Assembly (NCBI GenBank): GCA_963576725.1
Contig: OY755237.1
Span: 62,177,873-62,241,872, forward strand
Reading direction: 5' to 3'
Source of the DNA: Azorinus chamasolen
Taxonomy: Eukaryota; Mollusca; Bivalvia; Cardiida; Solecurtidae
DNA length: 64,000 bases
The translations under genes were made by a program, and so were the position numbers. Positions 40,641 through 50,741 of this stretch are shown piece after piece. The notes beneath the pieces are model-generated. The model worked only from the letters and a program-made list of their open reading frames with translations, ran no database searches and was not told where the DNA came from. How positions within the stretch are numbered: the first letter of the stretch is position 1; the number at the start of each line of letters is the position of its first letter.

Positions 40641-40925
40641 TTTGTTACATATTACGTGTTGTCATGTTTCATATACGTGTATTAGTGTTTGATATACATG
40701 TACTGGTTTTAGTCATATCATGGTGATTTTCATATGTTGGTGTTAGTCATATACATGTATGAGTTTAAGTCATATATTGGTGTAAGTCATGTACTGGTGT
40801 TAGTCATATGTTGGTGTAAGTCATGTACTGGTGTTAGTCATATATTGGTAGTTATCATATATTAACGTTTGTCATAATTATATTGGTGTTAGTCATATAT
40901 TGGTGTTAGTCATATATTGATAATT
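40641..40925. repeat. ~17 bp tandem array
   Basis: Variable units of GTCATATATTGGTGTTA, with expanded variants containing ATACATGTA. Less regular than the 41 bp array. Confidence 0.85.
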
Positions 40926-41038
40926 GTTTTAAAATGCGAATCGGCAGAACCTTGCTGCTATGAAAACGATTATGAAAGCCCATGAAAATTACAGATCTGT
41001 GCCATCTGACTACATGTCTAAATATAATATACAGTACT

Positions 41039-41245
41039 TTAACTCTTTCAATGTTGAATTTTCATATGGCCTTATTCCAAAATTCCAAAAAGGTCAAGTT
41101 AATCGCGAGTGTGCAGGGGTATATTTAAAGAATACACGACGATTGACCGACAGTGCAGATGAGAGGTCTCCTCTAGAAACCTTCGCATCTGTATCTACAC
41201 TTTTTGTAAAGGACATTAGCCATTTCACCTGACACCAGCGATACA
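41039..41245 (-). mobile_element. H-like MITE, degenerate
   Basis: TTAA-CTCTTTCAATGTTGAAT left. Core GACAGTGCAGATGAGAGGTC / CGCATCTGTATCTACACTTT. The 90-residue plus frame across it is not a gene. Confidence 0.6.
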
Positions 41246-41401
41246 ACTCTTACTCGATAAAAACAAGAATGAATGAATTTATCGTCCTTAAAATTATCCA
41301 CTACATTAAGTTATGCCAAAGACTTATGCATGCACCTACTTCAAAGAAGACCTGGTATATTTACACATGTGAGACAGTCTCGACTGATAGTTAGCTCTAA
41401 T

Positions 41402-41445
41402 ACAGTAAAGTATCGCTAAAACGACCACTCAAAGAAGAATTGTTT
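41402..41445. mobile_element. A1 left-end fragment
   Basis: TACAGTAAAGTATCGCTAAA and ACGACCACTC only. Confidence 0.5.
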
Positions 41446-41478
41446 GCATCTTTAATGTAGGACTCCCCTATATTAACA

Positions 41479-41672
41479 TTTACCCTTCTATGGACGGATG
41501 AATGAATACCTATGCAAAAAGTTTGGATCCAGATGATTCACTCGGCTTCTCATCAGGATCCAAACTGTTTGACATCCTGATTGCATTTCGGTAGACAAAT
41601 TGATTATAGCTTGAACTTTGAAAATGTTGTAGGTAACATTCTGTCAAAATAATTTGCTCAGCAGGCTAAAGG
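41479..41672 (+). mobile_element. D3-family MITE
   Basis: CTTCTATGGACGGATGAATG left (terminus trimmed), CAGCAGGCTAAAGG-TTAA right. Core AAAAAGTTTGGATCCAGATG / CAGGATCCAAACTGTTTGAC, with left centre bases deleted. Close relative of 22362-22567. Confidence 0.72.
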
Positions 41673-41699
41673 TTAAATTATTGTCACGCTAAGAACGTG

Positions 41700-41767
41700 T
41701 TGAGTGGCATTACAAACAGTTTGCATTCAGATGAGACGCCGGGTTACTCCGAGTCTCACCAATAATA
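41700..41767. mobile_element. D core, left part
   Basis: ACAAACAGTTTGCATTCAGA and GACGCCGGGTTACTCCGAGT remain. The right outer arm is absent, cut by or just before the 41768 element. Confidence 0.5.
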
Positions 41768-42388
41768 GGGGTCAGTGCAAGATGATACCTAACTCCATTT
41801 TTTTAAAACTTTTTTTTAACTCTGTCCTCATGATAACGTTCCGAAAATGTGTGATATTTACGTTTAAACAAAAAAAAATGGTGTTCACAAGAATATTACA
41901 AAGGTGCTATCTCCAAAATGGTTTTAGGACCTTTGTTGCATATGCACGTAATTACATGAAACACATAATAGATTGGACATACTAAATCTGACTGCCTGAA
42001 TTTTGAGTGTTTTAGATATCCCGGTTAGTATTTATTACTAAATTTATGGATTTCATTTACAGAAATTAATATTATGTTGCAAAATTGAAGAATTAACCTC
42101 ATCAAATGTATGAAAAGAAAAGAAAATACAAATGTTGCCTGAATATAATTGGACTTAGGTCCCATTTTGCCTAAGCATAATTCATAAAAAACAGTATTTT
42201 TACAATCAATCGTTTATTACATTTGTAACACTTCAACATTCCCACAATTTTAGTAGTTTCACATATAAGTGGTAAATAGTCAATCGTTGAAAGTTTTTAA
42301 ATTTTGTTACACTAACCGAAAATTTCACAAAAATGCGATTTTCACCACTTTAAAAAAATGGACTTGGGTACCATCTTGCACTGACCCC
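41768..42388. mobile_element. Inverted-repeat element, 621 bp, unclassified
   Basis: GGGGTCAGTGCAAGATGATA at the left pairs with TACCATCTTGCACTGACCCC at the right. The match continues (CCTAACTCCATTTTTTT / AAAAAAATGGACTTGGG) to about 40 bp. No target duplication evident; no transposase. AT-rich interior. Confidence 0.78.
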
Positions 42389-42477
42389 TTCATTATTATT
42401 ATTACACCCGGCCAATGGTGATCGAATCGGAAGTCAGTGAAATGTAAAGCAACACTACGAAAGCCCAGTGGTGACGC

Positions 42478-42615
42478 TTCATTATACACACTTCCTAATT
42501 TCATACTTCACACTTCAAACTTCATGAATGAATGCTATTAAAATAGTGTAGAACATTCATAGTTCACACTTCAAACTGCACGCGTCAAACTTCACATTTT
42601 AAGCTCCATACTTCA
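42478..42615. repeat. Degenerate ACTTCAHA short repeats
   Basis: Many scattered copies of CACTTCA/AACTTCA/TACTTCAC in about 140 bp, without a strict period. Confidence 0.6.
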
Positions 42616-42829
42616 CACTACACTATTGGCACCGTCTGTGTCTACATTGCTTATATATGTCTTTTGAAGGACACCATAAAAATGCCTACCAGAGAAAATC
42701 TCTCTACGGGAATATGGCTGTACGTTTAAAATTTGTAATTCAAGGATGAGGTTTCAAAAACAAACGGTTGTGTTAATCAAGAATACATTCCAATTAGTTT
42801 TATCATTCTGTATTTGTTGGTATTTTTTA

Positions 42830-43017
42830 AACCATGTCTTTTTAATAATCATGTAAGGAATAATGACTTCATGAATATTTATTACATGCTTTTTTATAAT
42901 GGCATGTGCGCAGAGGATATTTTGGTAATGGAATAACATTTAGAGTCAGATTTATTATAATTCCACAAATAAACAGAACGTACCCTGGATCTACGCGTTG
43001 TATGCAGGAAAGGGTTC
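42830..43017 (+). mobile_element. F-family MITE lacking its core
   Basis: AATCATGTAAGGAATAATGA and TTTTTTATAATGGCATGTG are F. AAACAGAACGTACCCTGG joins directly to ATCTACGCGTTGTATGCAGG, so the hairpin is deleted. Confidence 0.68.
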
Positions 43018-43272
43018 AATAGACCACATAACATTGACGCCAAAGTCAACGAACTCAATATGTCGTGTAAACCAGTAGGAAGAGATAGCTACTGTATCAC
43101 AGCAGTCAACACAACTGTAACATGTAAAATGAATCTTCGTATGAAACTTCATTTGTACACCAGCTATCATTTAATTTGGCAGTTGTTTTAGCTTAAACAA
43201 TTGTATTGGCCGTACAAAAATACCACTCTCTACCCCAAGTTTCATCGAAAGTCCTTTTAGGTTGAGAAATTG

Positions 43273-43467
43273 TACAGTAAAATCTCTCTATAACGGCCAC
43301 TAAATTGTGTTAATTAGGTGGTATTTAGGAGAGGTGACTGCTTAAAGCAATGTGAAAGTAAAACAGAACGCTTCTATTTTAATTTCACCTTGCTTTAAGC
43401 AGCAACCTGCCTTCAACACAAAATACTTGATGTAATTTAGTGGCCGTTATGGAGAGGTTTTACTGTA
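43273..43467. mobile_element. A3 pogo-like MITE
   Basis: TACAGTAAAATCTCTCTATA to GAGAGGTTTTACTGTA. Arms CTGCTTAAAGCAATGTGAAA / TTTCACCTTGCTTTAAGCAG. The centre is shortened after GAACGCTTCTA. Confidence 0.85.
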
Positions 43468-43834
43468 TGTGTCATGTAGTCTGATAATATCTCAGGCAAA
43501 GGAAGGTGCTTCCGGTGTTCTCTTCACTGGATATTTTTTTTGTAAATTGATTTTACACAGAGATAGAAATGTTTCTATTTATGTATAAGGCAAAACAGGA
43601 ACATAAAACTGTCTGTTCGCCCTCTTTAAAATATAGTTAAATCGTCTGCACTTCTTTGCTGCATAACATGTGATAACATTAATGTGTTGACAGACCATTT
43701 GCATATTCTATTGGCTGCTGGTTTTTCTCTGACACTTGTCCTGAAACATTTGCCATGATACTCTACATGATGGAAAATGTAACCGAACCTGAACGAAATA
43801 ATTGACTATGTTTTTACAAAAAGGTCAATCCTGG
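43468..43834. other. Non-coding, nothing recognised
   Basis: No hairpins or frames of note. Confidence 0.4.
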
Positions 43835-43965
43835 CGTGATACGCTATTTCGCATGTGCGTAACATAAATTCGAAAGGTGAGAACGTTATGATGACCAAAA
43901 TGGAACAAAATTCGAAGGCTAAGGGGATATACTTTGATAAACGCTCTCTCTTGACATGTAAGCTT
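43835..43965. repeat. Dispersed repeat shared with 36250-36411
   Basis: GTGCGTAACATAAATTCGAA, GGAACAAAATTCGAAGGCTA, ACTTTGATAA and ACATGTAAGCTTTAACAC parallel the other copy and lead into G at the same base. Confidence 0.7.
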
Positions 43966-43968
43966 TAA

Positions 43969-44110
43969 CACATTCGCTCTTATTGGCGCATTTTGACGCC
44001 GCTGTAAAAGTTATCTTTTAAATATTGTAATAAATAGAGCATTTGCTCCTATATGAACAAATGCTCTATTTATCACAATGGTTTCAAATCTTCACAATTC
44101 TAAATTTTCA
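43969..44110 (-). mobile_element. G-family MITE, right part lost
   Basis: TTAA 43965-43968, CACATTCGCTCTTATTGGCG. Hairpin AATAAATAGAGCATTTGCTC / GAACAAATGCTCTATTTATC. Ends after TTCTAAATTTTCACGG. Confidence 0.7.
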
Positions 44111-44342
44111 CGGATGAGCATGCCGTCGGACATGGTGCGTACATTACAGTTGGATTCAGCTACGATGCTGCTATCAATATTGCAAAAAAGGTGAGTCAGC
44201 AATTGAAATAATGTAAATGTATTATGTTCACGGAATGTTTGATGAAAAGTATATTGCAGTTACACATTATGTCCTGACTGCTCACAAATCAACGATGAGA
44301 GTCCATGCTTTATATAGGGATTAGATTTGCAAAATGTTTTTG

Positions 44343-44443
44343 AATGACAAGTAGTGCATGCCCCGGTCAAAGGGCTCATACAACAGCTTTCTGATTTTGA
44401 TCTACATTGTTTGCAAATATCTGCATTCAAAAGGCTTAATTAG
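44343..44443. mobile_element. Degenerate F/H core
   Basis: ATGACAAGTAGTGCATGCCC / GATTTTGATCTACATTGTTTGC. Right stub CATTCAAAAGGCTTAA. Confidence 0.45.
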
Positions 44444-44726
44444 TTATTGTGCCATACGTGTTCAATCTTGAATCATGCAACAGCAAGTGTACAAACTGAT
44501 ATTAAGAATACCAATATCATATTTGTGTAAAAACTTGATATCGCATATTCTTTGTCTGGGAGACATTTGGAACACGAATCATTCTCTAACGTTGATGTGT
44601 GCTAGATGGCATATGTACGTGCTTTCTAAGAGTAATGATGTCGTTTAATTCGATTACTTCGTTAATCACACCCTGTAATATCGAGATTTGAAACAAAATA
44701 CAGAAAAGCGATGTGCCAGTAGCCAA

Positions 44727-44969
44727 CCCTTTTCCTCATATAAACACCTTTTCACGCATTAGCCAACAGAGAAGACCCAGATCAGACGGCTCCTGTAGGA
44801 GCCGTCTGATCAGTGTCTGCTCTGTTTGCTAATGGAATTTGATATATCTGTTTCTTTAGTTTCTAAAACTACTTTAATACTCCAAACTTCTATATCTTAT
44901 TATAATTATTTCGCCCATGAATATTCAGTAGGTATTGCAATTTGTGCTGAATACAGAACAGGGAAAGGA
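44727..44969 (+). mobile_element. B-family MITE, reference copy
   Basis: Left site CCAA, right TTAA 44970-44973. CCCTTTTCCTCATATAAACA and CAGAACAGGGAAAGGA. Core AACAGAGAAGACCCAGATCA, perfect GACGGCTCCTGTAGGAGCCG, then GTGTCTGCTCTGTTTGCTAA. Confidence 0.85.
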
Positions 44970-44975
44970 TTAAGC

Positions 44976-45150
44976 AGAGCTACAAATACAGCAGCGTACC
45001 CAAATACTACAATAGTCATTTCTTCACCAAACCCTATACTGTGACCACTCTTTAGAATCGTCTCAAAGAGAGGGGTCATATCATAGGGTTTGATGGGGAA
45101 ATACTGAAGCTACTCTTAAAATCTTTAAAGTTACACATCTCATCTGGGCG
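44976..45150. mobile_element. C-family palindromic MITE
   Basis: GAGCTACAAATACAGCAGCG left. Arms TTTCTTCACCAAACCCTATA and CATAGGGTTTGATGGGGAAA. Right end ACACATCTCATCTGGGCG. Confidence 0.68.
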
Positions 45151-45315
45151 TCCGGTTAAGACAAATTGAATTAAAGTTATATATGCAGCAAATGTGTTAA
45201 TGTAATTAGTTGACGCCCGGTATCGAATTAGTAGTCGAAAGTGTTTCAAGTGCTTATTACTTTCTAGGTATGCCTTTAGCGTCTTCGCAGTCAAATACGA
45301 CGACAGTTACTGTCC

Positions 45316-45494
45316 TACATGTAAGACCCCGCTAATGCGACCACCTAAAACAGGTATAATTATGGGTGCTAGAAGTAGGTGGTAGTTTAATGCAGGACAA
45401 TAGTAATGCTTTGTCCTGCATTAAGCAACCACCTGCTTATAAAGACACCAATGTTTAGTTATTATGTGGTTGCAGTAGAGGAGTTCTACATGTA
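45316..45494. mobile_element. A1 MITE with core deletion
   Basis: TACATGTAAGACCCCGCTAA to GAGGAGTTCTACATGTA. Both termini carry the same TG insertion relative to TACAG/CTGTA. The hairpin is reduced to AGGACAATAGTAATGC / TTTGTCCT. Confidence 0.7.
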
Positions 45495-45534
45495 TTTGGT
45501 TATGACATAACATAATGAATAACATTTGGAGCTC

Positions 45535-45815
45535 GTCTGTTTCGAAGAAAAGTCGAGCTAGTGTGATCACTGGGTCGTTGTCATCGTCGTCGTCGTCAGC
45601 TTGCAAACACTTTAATGTAGCTCATTACTCGAAAAGTGTTAGAGGTATCAACATGAAACTTCATAGGTGGGTATATTTCATTGAAGAAAAGACCCCTTCA
45701 TAAGGAGCATAACTCTTAATTTCAAAGTGTTGGAGTTATGGCCTTTTTTTAAGTTTTAATTTAGCTGGACAAGCATCAAATCAGACGAGCGTTGGCGCCG
45801 CACACGGCTCTTGTT
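45535..45815. repeat. Probable dispersed repeat with (GTC)n
   Basis: (GTC/GTT)n at 45573-45599, followed by non-coding text with AACATGAAACTTCATAGG and AGTTATGGCC and ending CACACGGCTCTTG. I recall similar text recurring in bivalve genomes, but the window has only this copy, so the call rests on memory. Confidence 0.4.
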
Positions 45816-45827
45816 ACAGATTATGCC

Positions 45828-46330
45828 ATGGCCAAAACACCATGTGTTCATATGTCATTAGTCATGCAGTCAATAACTCTTCTTGGTGTCATTATTTCTT
45901 ACATGCGTCTTTCTGAGGTAAAATATACATGATTAGTTTATCACTATTTACCTTGTATACATTTGTTGAGATGCCCATTATTTTCCTTATTCTCCTTCCT
46001 ACATCGTTGCGGTTGAAGGGCCTAACTATTTACACCAGCATACAGAGAAGACACATAGCTGCCGGTTCCTACATTCTATTATGTTGTCTTATGGAATGAT
46101 ATAGATCTAACTCAATCATGTCCAAAACGTCATGTGTTCATGTTTCATTATAAATACTTAATGTAATTCATAGCCATAATGTCACTATTTCTTATATACA
46201 CATTTATGAGGCTAATATACGAAAATTCATAACAACTTACCTTGCAATATTCCGGTCAGACATTTTACATTTGATACAATGTCATCTATAGTACATTTCT
46301 ATTCTCCTTGCTTTATTGTTACAGTTGAGA
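45828..46330. repeat. Diverged ~290 bp direct duplication
   Basis: ATGGCCAAAACACCATGTGT...TTTCTTACATGCG...TTACCTTG (45828-45955) recurs as ATGTCCAAAACGTCATGTGT...TTTCTTATATACA...TTACCTTG (46117-46245). The CATGTGTTCAT and GTCATTATTTCTTACATG pieces are F tail sequence, so this is probably a duplicated decayed F end. Confidence 0.55.
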
Positions 46331-46345
46331 AACTTAGAATCTTCA

Positions 46346-46565
46346 CTCCATACTCCATGAATATTCAGATAAGATAATGACATCAGGAATGTGTTAGATT
46401 GATCGTTATAATAGCACACAGACTGTGGGAATTTGGCCTTTACGGAAACTGCTGAATCATATCTATATTATATCATACGCACACAGAGCAGATCCTGATC
46501 AGACGGCTCCTATAGGAGACGTCTGATCTGGATCTTCTCTGTTTGCACATTTATAGAGTAAAGGG
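46346..46565 (+). mobile_element. F-family MITE
   Basis: ATACTCCATGAATATTCAG left (end eroded), ATAGAGTAAAGGGG-TTAA right. Core CACACAGAGCAGATCCTGAT, GACGGCTCCTATAGGAGACG, GGATCTTCTCTGTTTGC. Confidence 0.78.
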
Positions 46566-46656
46566 GTTAATCTTCTATCAACCTTATCCATAATCAGGTC
46601 ATCATCCATCAAAGCTGTGTGACGTACTTAATATCGTAACGTAGAAAGACCAGCCT

Positions 46657-46838
46657 TACAGCAAACCCTTCCAAACCGAACATTCAATTTAGTATAAATA
46701 TCGGTCTTGGAGACAGATGGTAGCTTAAAGCTTGATGAAAGTCATGCAGAAAGCTCCTCCCTGCATTAATCAGCTACCTGCCTCAATGTTTCTAAAGTAT
46801 TCTCTAATATAATTCCGTTTCTGAGGGGTTTTGCTGTA
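46657..46838. mobile_element. A2 MITE broken at hairpin centre
   Basis: TTACAGCAAACCCTTCCAAA to GAGGGGTTTTGCTGTA. AAAGTCATGCAGAAAGCTCC continues straight into CTGCATTAATCAGC, so the right hairpin arm is deleted from the centre outward. Confidence 0.75.
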
Positions 46839-46979
46839 TTCTTTATTTCAAAACATTGTTCTTGGACCGATCAACACTTACCCCGCTTTGAAAATATAAT
46901 GTCTATTCCAACGTGGATGTGTGCAAGTTTGATTACTTCCCATTCGACCAAACGTTTGACAAACTAATACATGTACTAG

Positions 46980-47052
46980 GATGACAAACCGCTTGACTCC
47001 CGACGAGACGCCAATTTACACGGCGTCTCATCAGGATCCAAACTGATTGCGA
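46980..47052. mobile_element. D core palindrome
   Basis: GACAAACCGCTTGACTCCCG, GACGCCAATTTACACGGCGT and TCAGGATCCAAACTGATTGC. No termini visible. Confidence 0.6.
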
Positions 47053-47470
47053 ATGCATGGTAGGTAGAGAACAGAGGGGCGATTATTAATATATCGTCTT
47101 AAAATCGTATCATAAACTCTGCATTATAGCGTGACTGTGGTAGACCTACTTTAATATTACTGTAGAGAAGGTATGTAGTATAATGATCTAGTTACCTCAT
47201 ATATATAGAAATAATTTTAGTAGATATTGGCAGAAACCATGTATGTTGGAAATTGATGGCTCCGACAAAATCGGTGGTTTTATATGGGAAAAGAAATAGA
47301 GCAATTTATGCATGTACCAAAGTTCAGTTCTTAAAGATATACTCGATGTGCTCAATTTTTCTTTGCATAACAAAATTACTTCAGAAACTGAATCCATTCG
47401 ACTTTAAACTAATCAGTCCAACGAAAATACTAAGCGAAGAGATGTTTATATCGAAATGCTTAAATTAAAA
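47053..47470. other. Non-coding, nothing recognised
   Basis: Two overlapping short frames on opposite strands (47197-47468), neither recognisable. Confidence 0.4.
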
Positions 47471-47508
47471 CGCTTTTCAGAATAACTTATTTATTTCTCA
47501 ACCAAACC

Positions 47509-47861
47509 CAGGCGCGGATTTAGAGGGGGGGGGGGGAGCCTGCGTACCCCCCTCCTAAAAACTACCAAAACAATTTGTAGTGATATTTTAGACTTATATA
47601 CAGTAAAACCTCTCTATAACGACCACTAAATTGTGTTAATTAGTTGCTATTTAGAGCAGGTGGCTGCTTAAAGCAATGTGAAAGTAAAACAGTTCTGTTT
47701 TACTTTCACCTTGTTTTAAGCAGCCACCTGCCTTTAACACAACTCTTTTTAAACATGTATTACAAACACACTATTTATGTCATCAAACATAAAAACCTAC
47801 CCCCCCCCCCTTTCAAAAAAACTTCTACGCCCCCTTATCTGAAATCCTGGATCCGCACCTG
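47509..47861 (+). mobile_element. CAGG/CCTG element, 5 bp target duplication
   Basis: CAGGCGCGGATTTAGAGG to GGATCCGCACCTG. AAACC at 47504-47508 and 47862-47866, with the empty site predicted by other C copies. 353 bp, opposite orientation to 13225-13564. Poly-G near 47525 and poly-C near 47800. Confidence 0.9.
47599..47745. mobile_element. A3 fragment carried inside CAGG element
   Basis: TACAGTAAAACCTCTCTATA, GGCTGCTTAAAGCAATGTGA, hairpin GTAAAACAGTTCTGTTTTAC, CTTGTTTTAAGCAGCCACCT. The right A3 terminus is missing at the same place as in 13348-13472. Confidence 0.82.
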
Positions 47862-48139
47862 AAACCCTATGTTGTTACCACTTTGCAGAATCGTCTCTTT
47901 GGTGGAGAAATGACAACTAAAGTATATGAATACGTACCTTTACCTGCTACTCTGGATTGTAAGTACCGGGCGTACTTATGTTGGAATACATGTCGGTATA
48001 CACTTGTTCTATTAACTCATTTACCCCTATATTATTTAAGTAAATCTCGTCCAGTTCTTACTTTGGAACCAATCCATCTTTTATGTGGAGGGGCACTGCA
48101 AACAAATTAGTTTCTTGAATAAACCATTTACATATATTG

Positions 48140-48215
48140 TTTCAGCAAATAGTGCAGACCCTGATCAGATGGCTCCTTCAGGGGCCCTCTGATCTGGGTC
48201 TACACTGTTTGCATA
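48140..48215. mobile_element. E/H-type core palindrome
   Basis: AGCAAATAGTGCAGACCCTG, centre GGCTCCTTCAGGGGCC, partner CTGGGTCTACACTGTTTGC. Flanks do not match a full family. Confidence 0.55.
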
Positions 48216-48329
48216 TGGCCCTTTAAATGGACATTTGGCTCAAATGGGTCAAACAGTAGACGTTATATTTCACCTCTCTTAACTTTCGAGTGATCTGTGT
48301 CAGTATTTGTTGTAAAAACATTATATTAT

Positions 48330-48762
48330 GGAACGCCATTATGTCATGCTATTTTTCTAAATGCTAAATGCTAAATGAAAAATGCGAAATGCTTTTTGCC
48401 AATAGCGTAAATTGCTCGGGAAAGAACCGGAATGTTCTAAATGATGGATGTAAATGACAAATGCGGAATGCTTATTGCTAAATGCATGTTTGCACTACTA
48501 GCATTGAACAGCGCCATTGTTAATTTAGTAGTGCATTAAGCAATAAGCTTTAATGTAAATAAACATGCATTTAGCAAATGTACAGTCACTTTTAAAATGG
48601 CGCTGTTCAATGCTAGTAGTGCAAACATGCATTTAGCAATAAGCATTTCGCATTCGTCATTTACATCCATCATTTGGAACATTCCCTTGCAATTTACACA
48701 CTTGGCAAACAAACATTCTGCATTTTGTATATAGAAATTAGCATGGCAGAATGGCGTTCTAA
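48330..48762. mobile_element. Foldback element, long imperfect arms
   Basis: Left arm 48330-48518 (GGAACGCCATTATG..., AATGATGGATGTAAATGACA, TGCACTACTAGCATTGAACA, GCGCCATT) pairs with right arm 48595-48762 (AATGGCGC, GTTCAATGCTAGTAGTGCAA, GTCATTTACATCCATCATTT, AATGGCGTTC). The left arm has an inner run of CTAAATG repeats. The 78-residue minus frame is the arm read through. Confidence 0.85.
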
Positions 48763-48949
48763 AAACAACCATGTTTAATATTCTTAGCGTTGTACCGAAA
48801 TCGATTCGGTTATAATCGGAATTTCGCCGAATTATGTATACGTTGAATACTACATCGTCGCGTCTCTTAAAAGTCGGCGCTTTTCTAAAGATTTAGCAGT
48901 ATTCACATATCAGTAATATTTAGCTTAATGCATATACACCGCATATACA

Positions 48950-49122
48950 CTCTTTGAAACCATTGTGACAAATAGAGCCTTTGCTCAATAGGAGCAAATG
49001 CTCTTTTTATCACAATGGTTTGAATCTACACAATTCTGAAACTTTCATTTCTCTAGTAAATACTCCTGTTCGGTATTTGTTTAAAGATATTGGGTCTTAA
49101 GATAGCTTATTAGGTAATGGGT
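48950..49122 (-). mobile_element. G-family MITE, left end lost
   Basis: Hairpin AAACCATTGTGACAAATAGA, GCTCAATAGGAGC, TTATCACAATGGTTTGA. Tail ATAGCTTATTAGGTAATGGG. Confidence 0.7.
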
Positions 49123-49407
49123 CAATATGTGTGCAAGTTTTGGTCTCAATAGATGTATACGACAAAAGGGAAGAATGTAACTAAATCAAAGCGGAACAAC
49201 TCTGATAACATATGTAACTGCTGACTGTTAACTGTTACAAACTGTTGTTTTCTGGAAGTGTCAATAGAAGATCACCCATTGAAGCATTAATCCATTAACG
49301 ATGAAGATTTACATTCAAATTTAAAAGGGACATACTATTGGTACAAATGCGCAAAGAGAAAATAAAGAGCATGCATCCAGCTGCAGCATACTGGGTCAGA
49401 TTAGCCG

Positions 49408-49620
49408 TTTACCCTTATCGAGCTATTCCGATCTGACTCGCATTTGCAAACAGTTTGGATCCAAACGAGACTCTGAGTTATTTGGCGTCTCATTAGGATC
49501 CAAGCTGCTTGGCATTCGGTCAATAGTTATTTTCAAAGCTTGGTCGATGCGGATGTTTTCCTAATTGCACAAGATTAAAACTTGATCATAAAGAGGCAAC
49601 GGGATATCATTTAAACATGT
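49408..49620. mobile_element. D4-family MITE
   Basis: TTTACCCTTATCGAGC left. Core GCAAACAGTTTGGATCCAAA / CATTAGGATCCAAGCTGCTT. Tail ATTCGGTCAATAGTTATTTT and AAAGCTTGGTCGA. Related tails occur at 24215, 56690 and 60515. Confidence 0.62.
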
Positions 49621-49701
49621 GATGGATTGCGGACTATTGTCAGTAGTTCATGGAGAAGTTACCGAGTTTCAATTTCGTCCTGTCTGCGAAGATGTTCTTA
49701 A

Positions 49702-50060
49702 CCGTTTCACTGCCAATGGCGAATGTATTATTACCTCATTATTGTCTCATCAGGATGTACAGTAGCACTTGTCTTAAGTGGTCACCATCAAAACGAGGTC
49801 TAATTATGGGTCTGTAATGCAGGTGGTATCTTAATCCAGGCCAAACGTAATATTGAAAGCTTCCATAGGAACGTTCTGTATTACTTTAACTCGCATTAAG
49901 CAACGGTCTGCCTTTGAAGATTTCTATGTTCAATAAAGGAATGATCGCTCAAGATAGGTTCTATTACATAAAACATTTGATACTGTAATTATGTTTCTTG
50001 AACAAAAATGAAAGAAAATCAAACAAATTATAATTCTACCAGACAATAACTATGAACTAT
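49702..50060 (+). mobile_element. D-family MITE split by A4
   Basis: TTAA 49698-49701, CCGTTTCACTGCCAATGGCG, then only GTCTCATCAGGATG of the core. After the A4 insertion, ACTGTAATTATGTTTCTTGA and AAAATGAAAGAAAATCAAAC with ACCAGACAATAAC are the D tail. Confidence 0.65.
49758..49968. mobile_element. A4 pogo-like MITE
   Basis: TACAGTAGCACTTGTCTTAA to CAAGATAGGTTCTATTACA. Arms GGTATCTTAATCCAGGCCAA / TTTAACTCGCATTAAGCAAC around TTCCATAGGAACG. Confidence 0.72.
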
Positions 50061-50505
50061 TTAATGAGCTGTATAACACACTAATTTAAAATCGTTGTAT
50101 TGAAAAGCAATTATCGAGCACTTGACACAGCTTTACGTTACGCAGTTTAGAGGCACACTGAATATTCTGAAACAGAAGTAGAATCGTGAAAATCTTTATC
50201 GGAGCATATCTAATGCTTAACCTGATTTGCCGTGGTAAACCGCGTGTACTCGGAATTCAAGCTGTTTGAATCCGTTCATTTATTTCTCAAAAAAGCTTGG
50301 TCGAATGGGACATAGTCCACATTGCACCAGATCTAATCCAACATTGAGCCGACATTGTGGTTTCCTTAGCGATGTAAGAGTTGACACGATCGAGAAAACA
50401 CGCTGGCTTCGGAATTAATACAGAACGACCGCTCTTTCTCAAAATTCATTGTTTCGGCCAAATGATTACAAGAAGAGTGAGGTAATTTCCAAGGATTATA
50501 CACAA
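50061..50505. other. Non-coding, nothing recognised
   Basis: Faint D4-like trace near 50262-50300 (CAAGCTGTTTGAATCC, AAAAGCTTGGTCGA). Confidence 0.35.
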
Positions 50506-50509
50506 AATA

Positions 50510-50665
50510 TAACGTAAACTATCTCTAAACGACCATCCAACCAGGTCCAATTCTGTTTTAAAGGCAGGTGGTAGCTTAATGTAGGATGGAAGTCATAGAA
50601 GCTTTCTGTATTACTTTCAGTCTGCATGAAGAAGCCACCTGTTTTTGCAGGCACTTTCATTCATA
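50510..50665. mobile_element. A4-like MITE, eroded ends
   Basis: ATCTCTAAACGACCATCCAA, GGCAGGTGGTAGCTTAATGT, AGAAGCTTTCTGTATTACTT. Right end runs into a B left end (CATATAACCATATTTTCACA, GCAAACAGAGAAGACCCAGA) at 50659-50715. Confidence 0.6.
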
Positions 50666-50741
50666 TAACCATATTTTCACACATTTGCAAACAGAGAAGA
50701 CCCAGATCAGACGGCGACTGTATCTACGGCTACTGTAGCTA

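Larger units (their letters stand above)
47474..47955. mobile_element. C-family MITE split by CAGG element
   Basis: CAGAATAACTTATTTATTTC and TCAACCAAACC before; AAACCCTATGTTGTTACCAC, GAATCGTCTC, TTTGGTGGAGAAATGACAAC and TACGTACCTTTACCTGCTAC after. Joining the two at a single AAACC restores the C arm. Confidence 0.82.
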
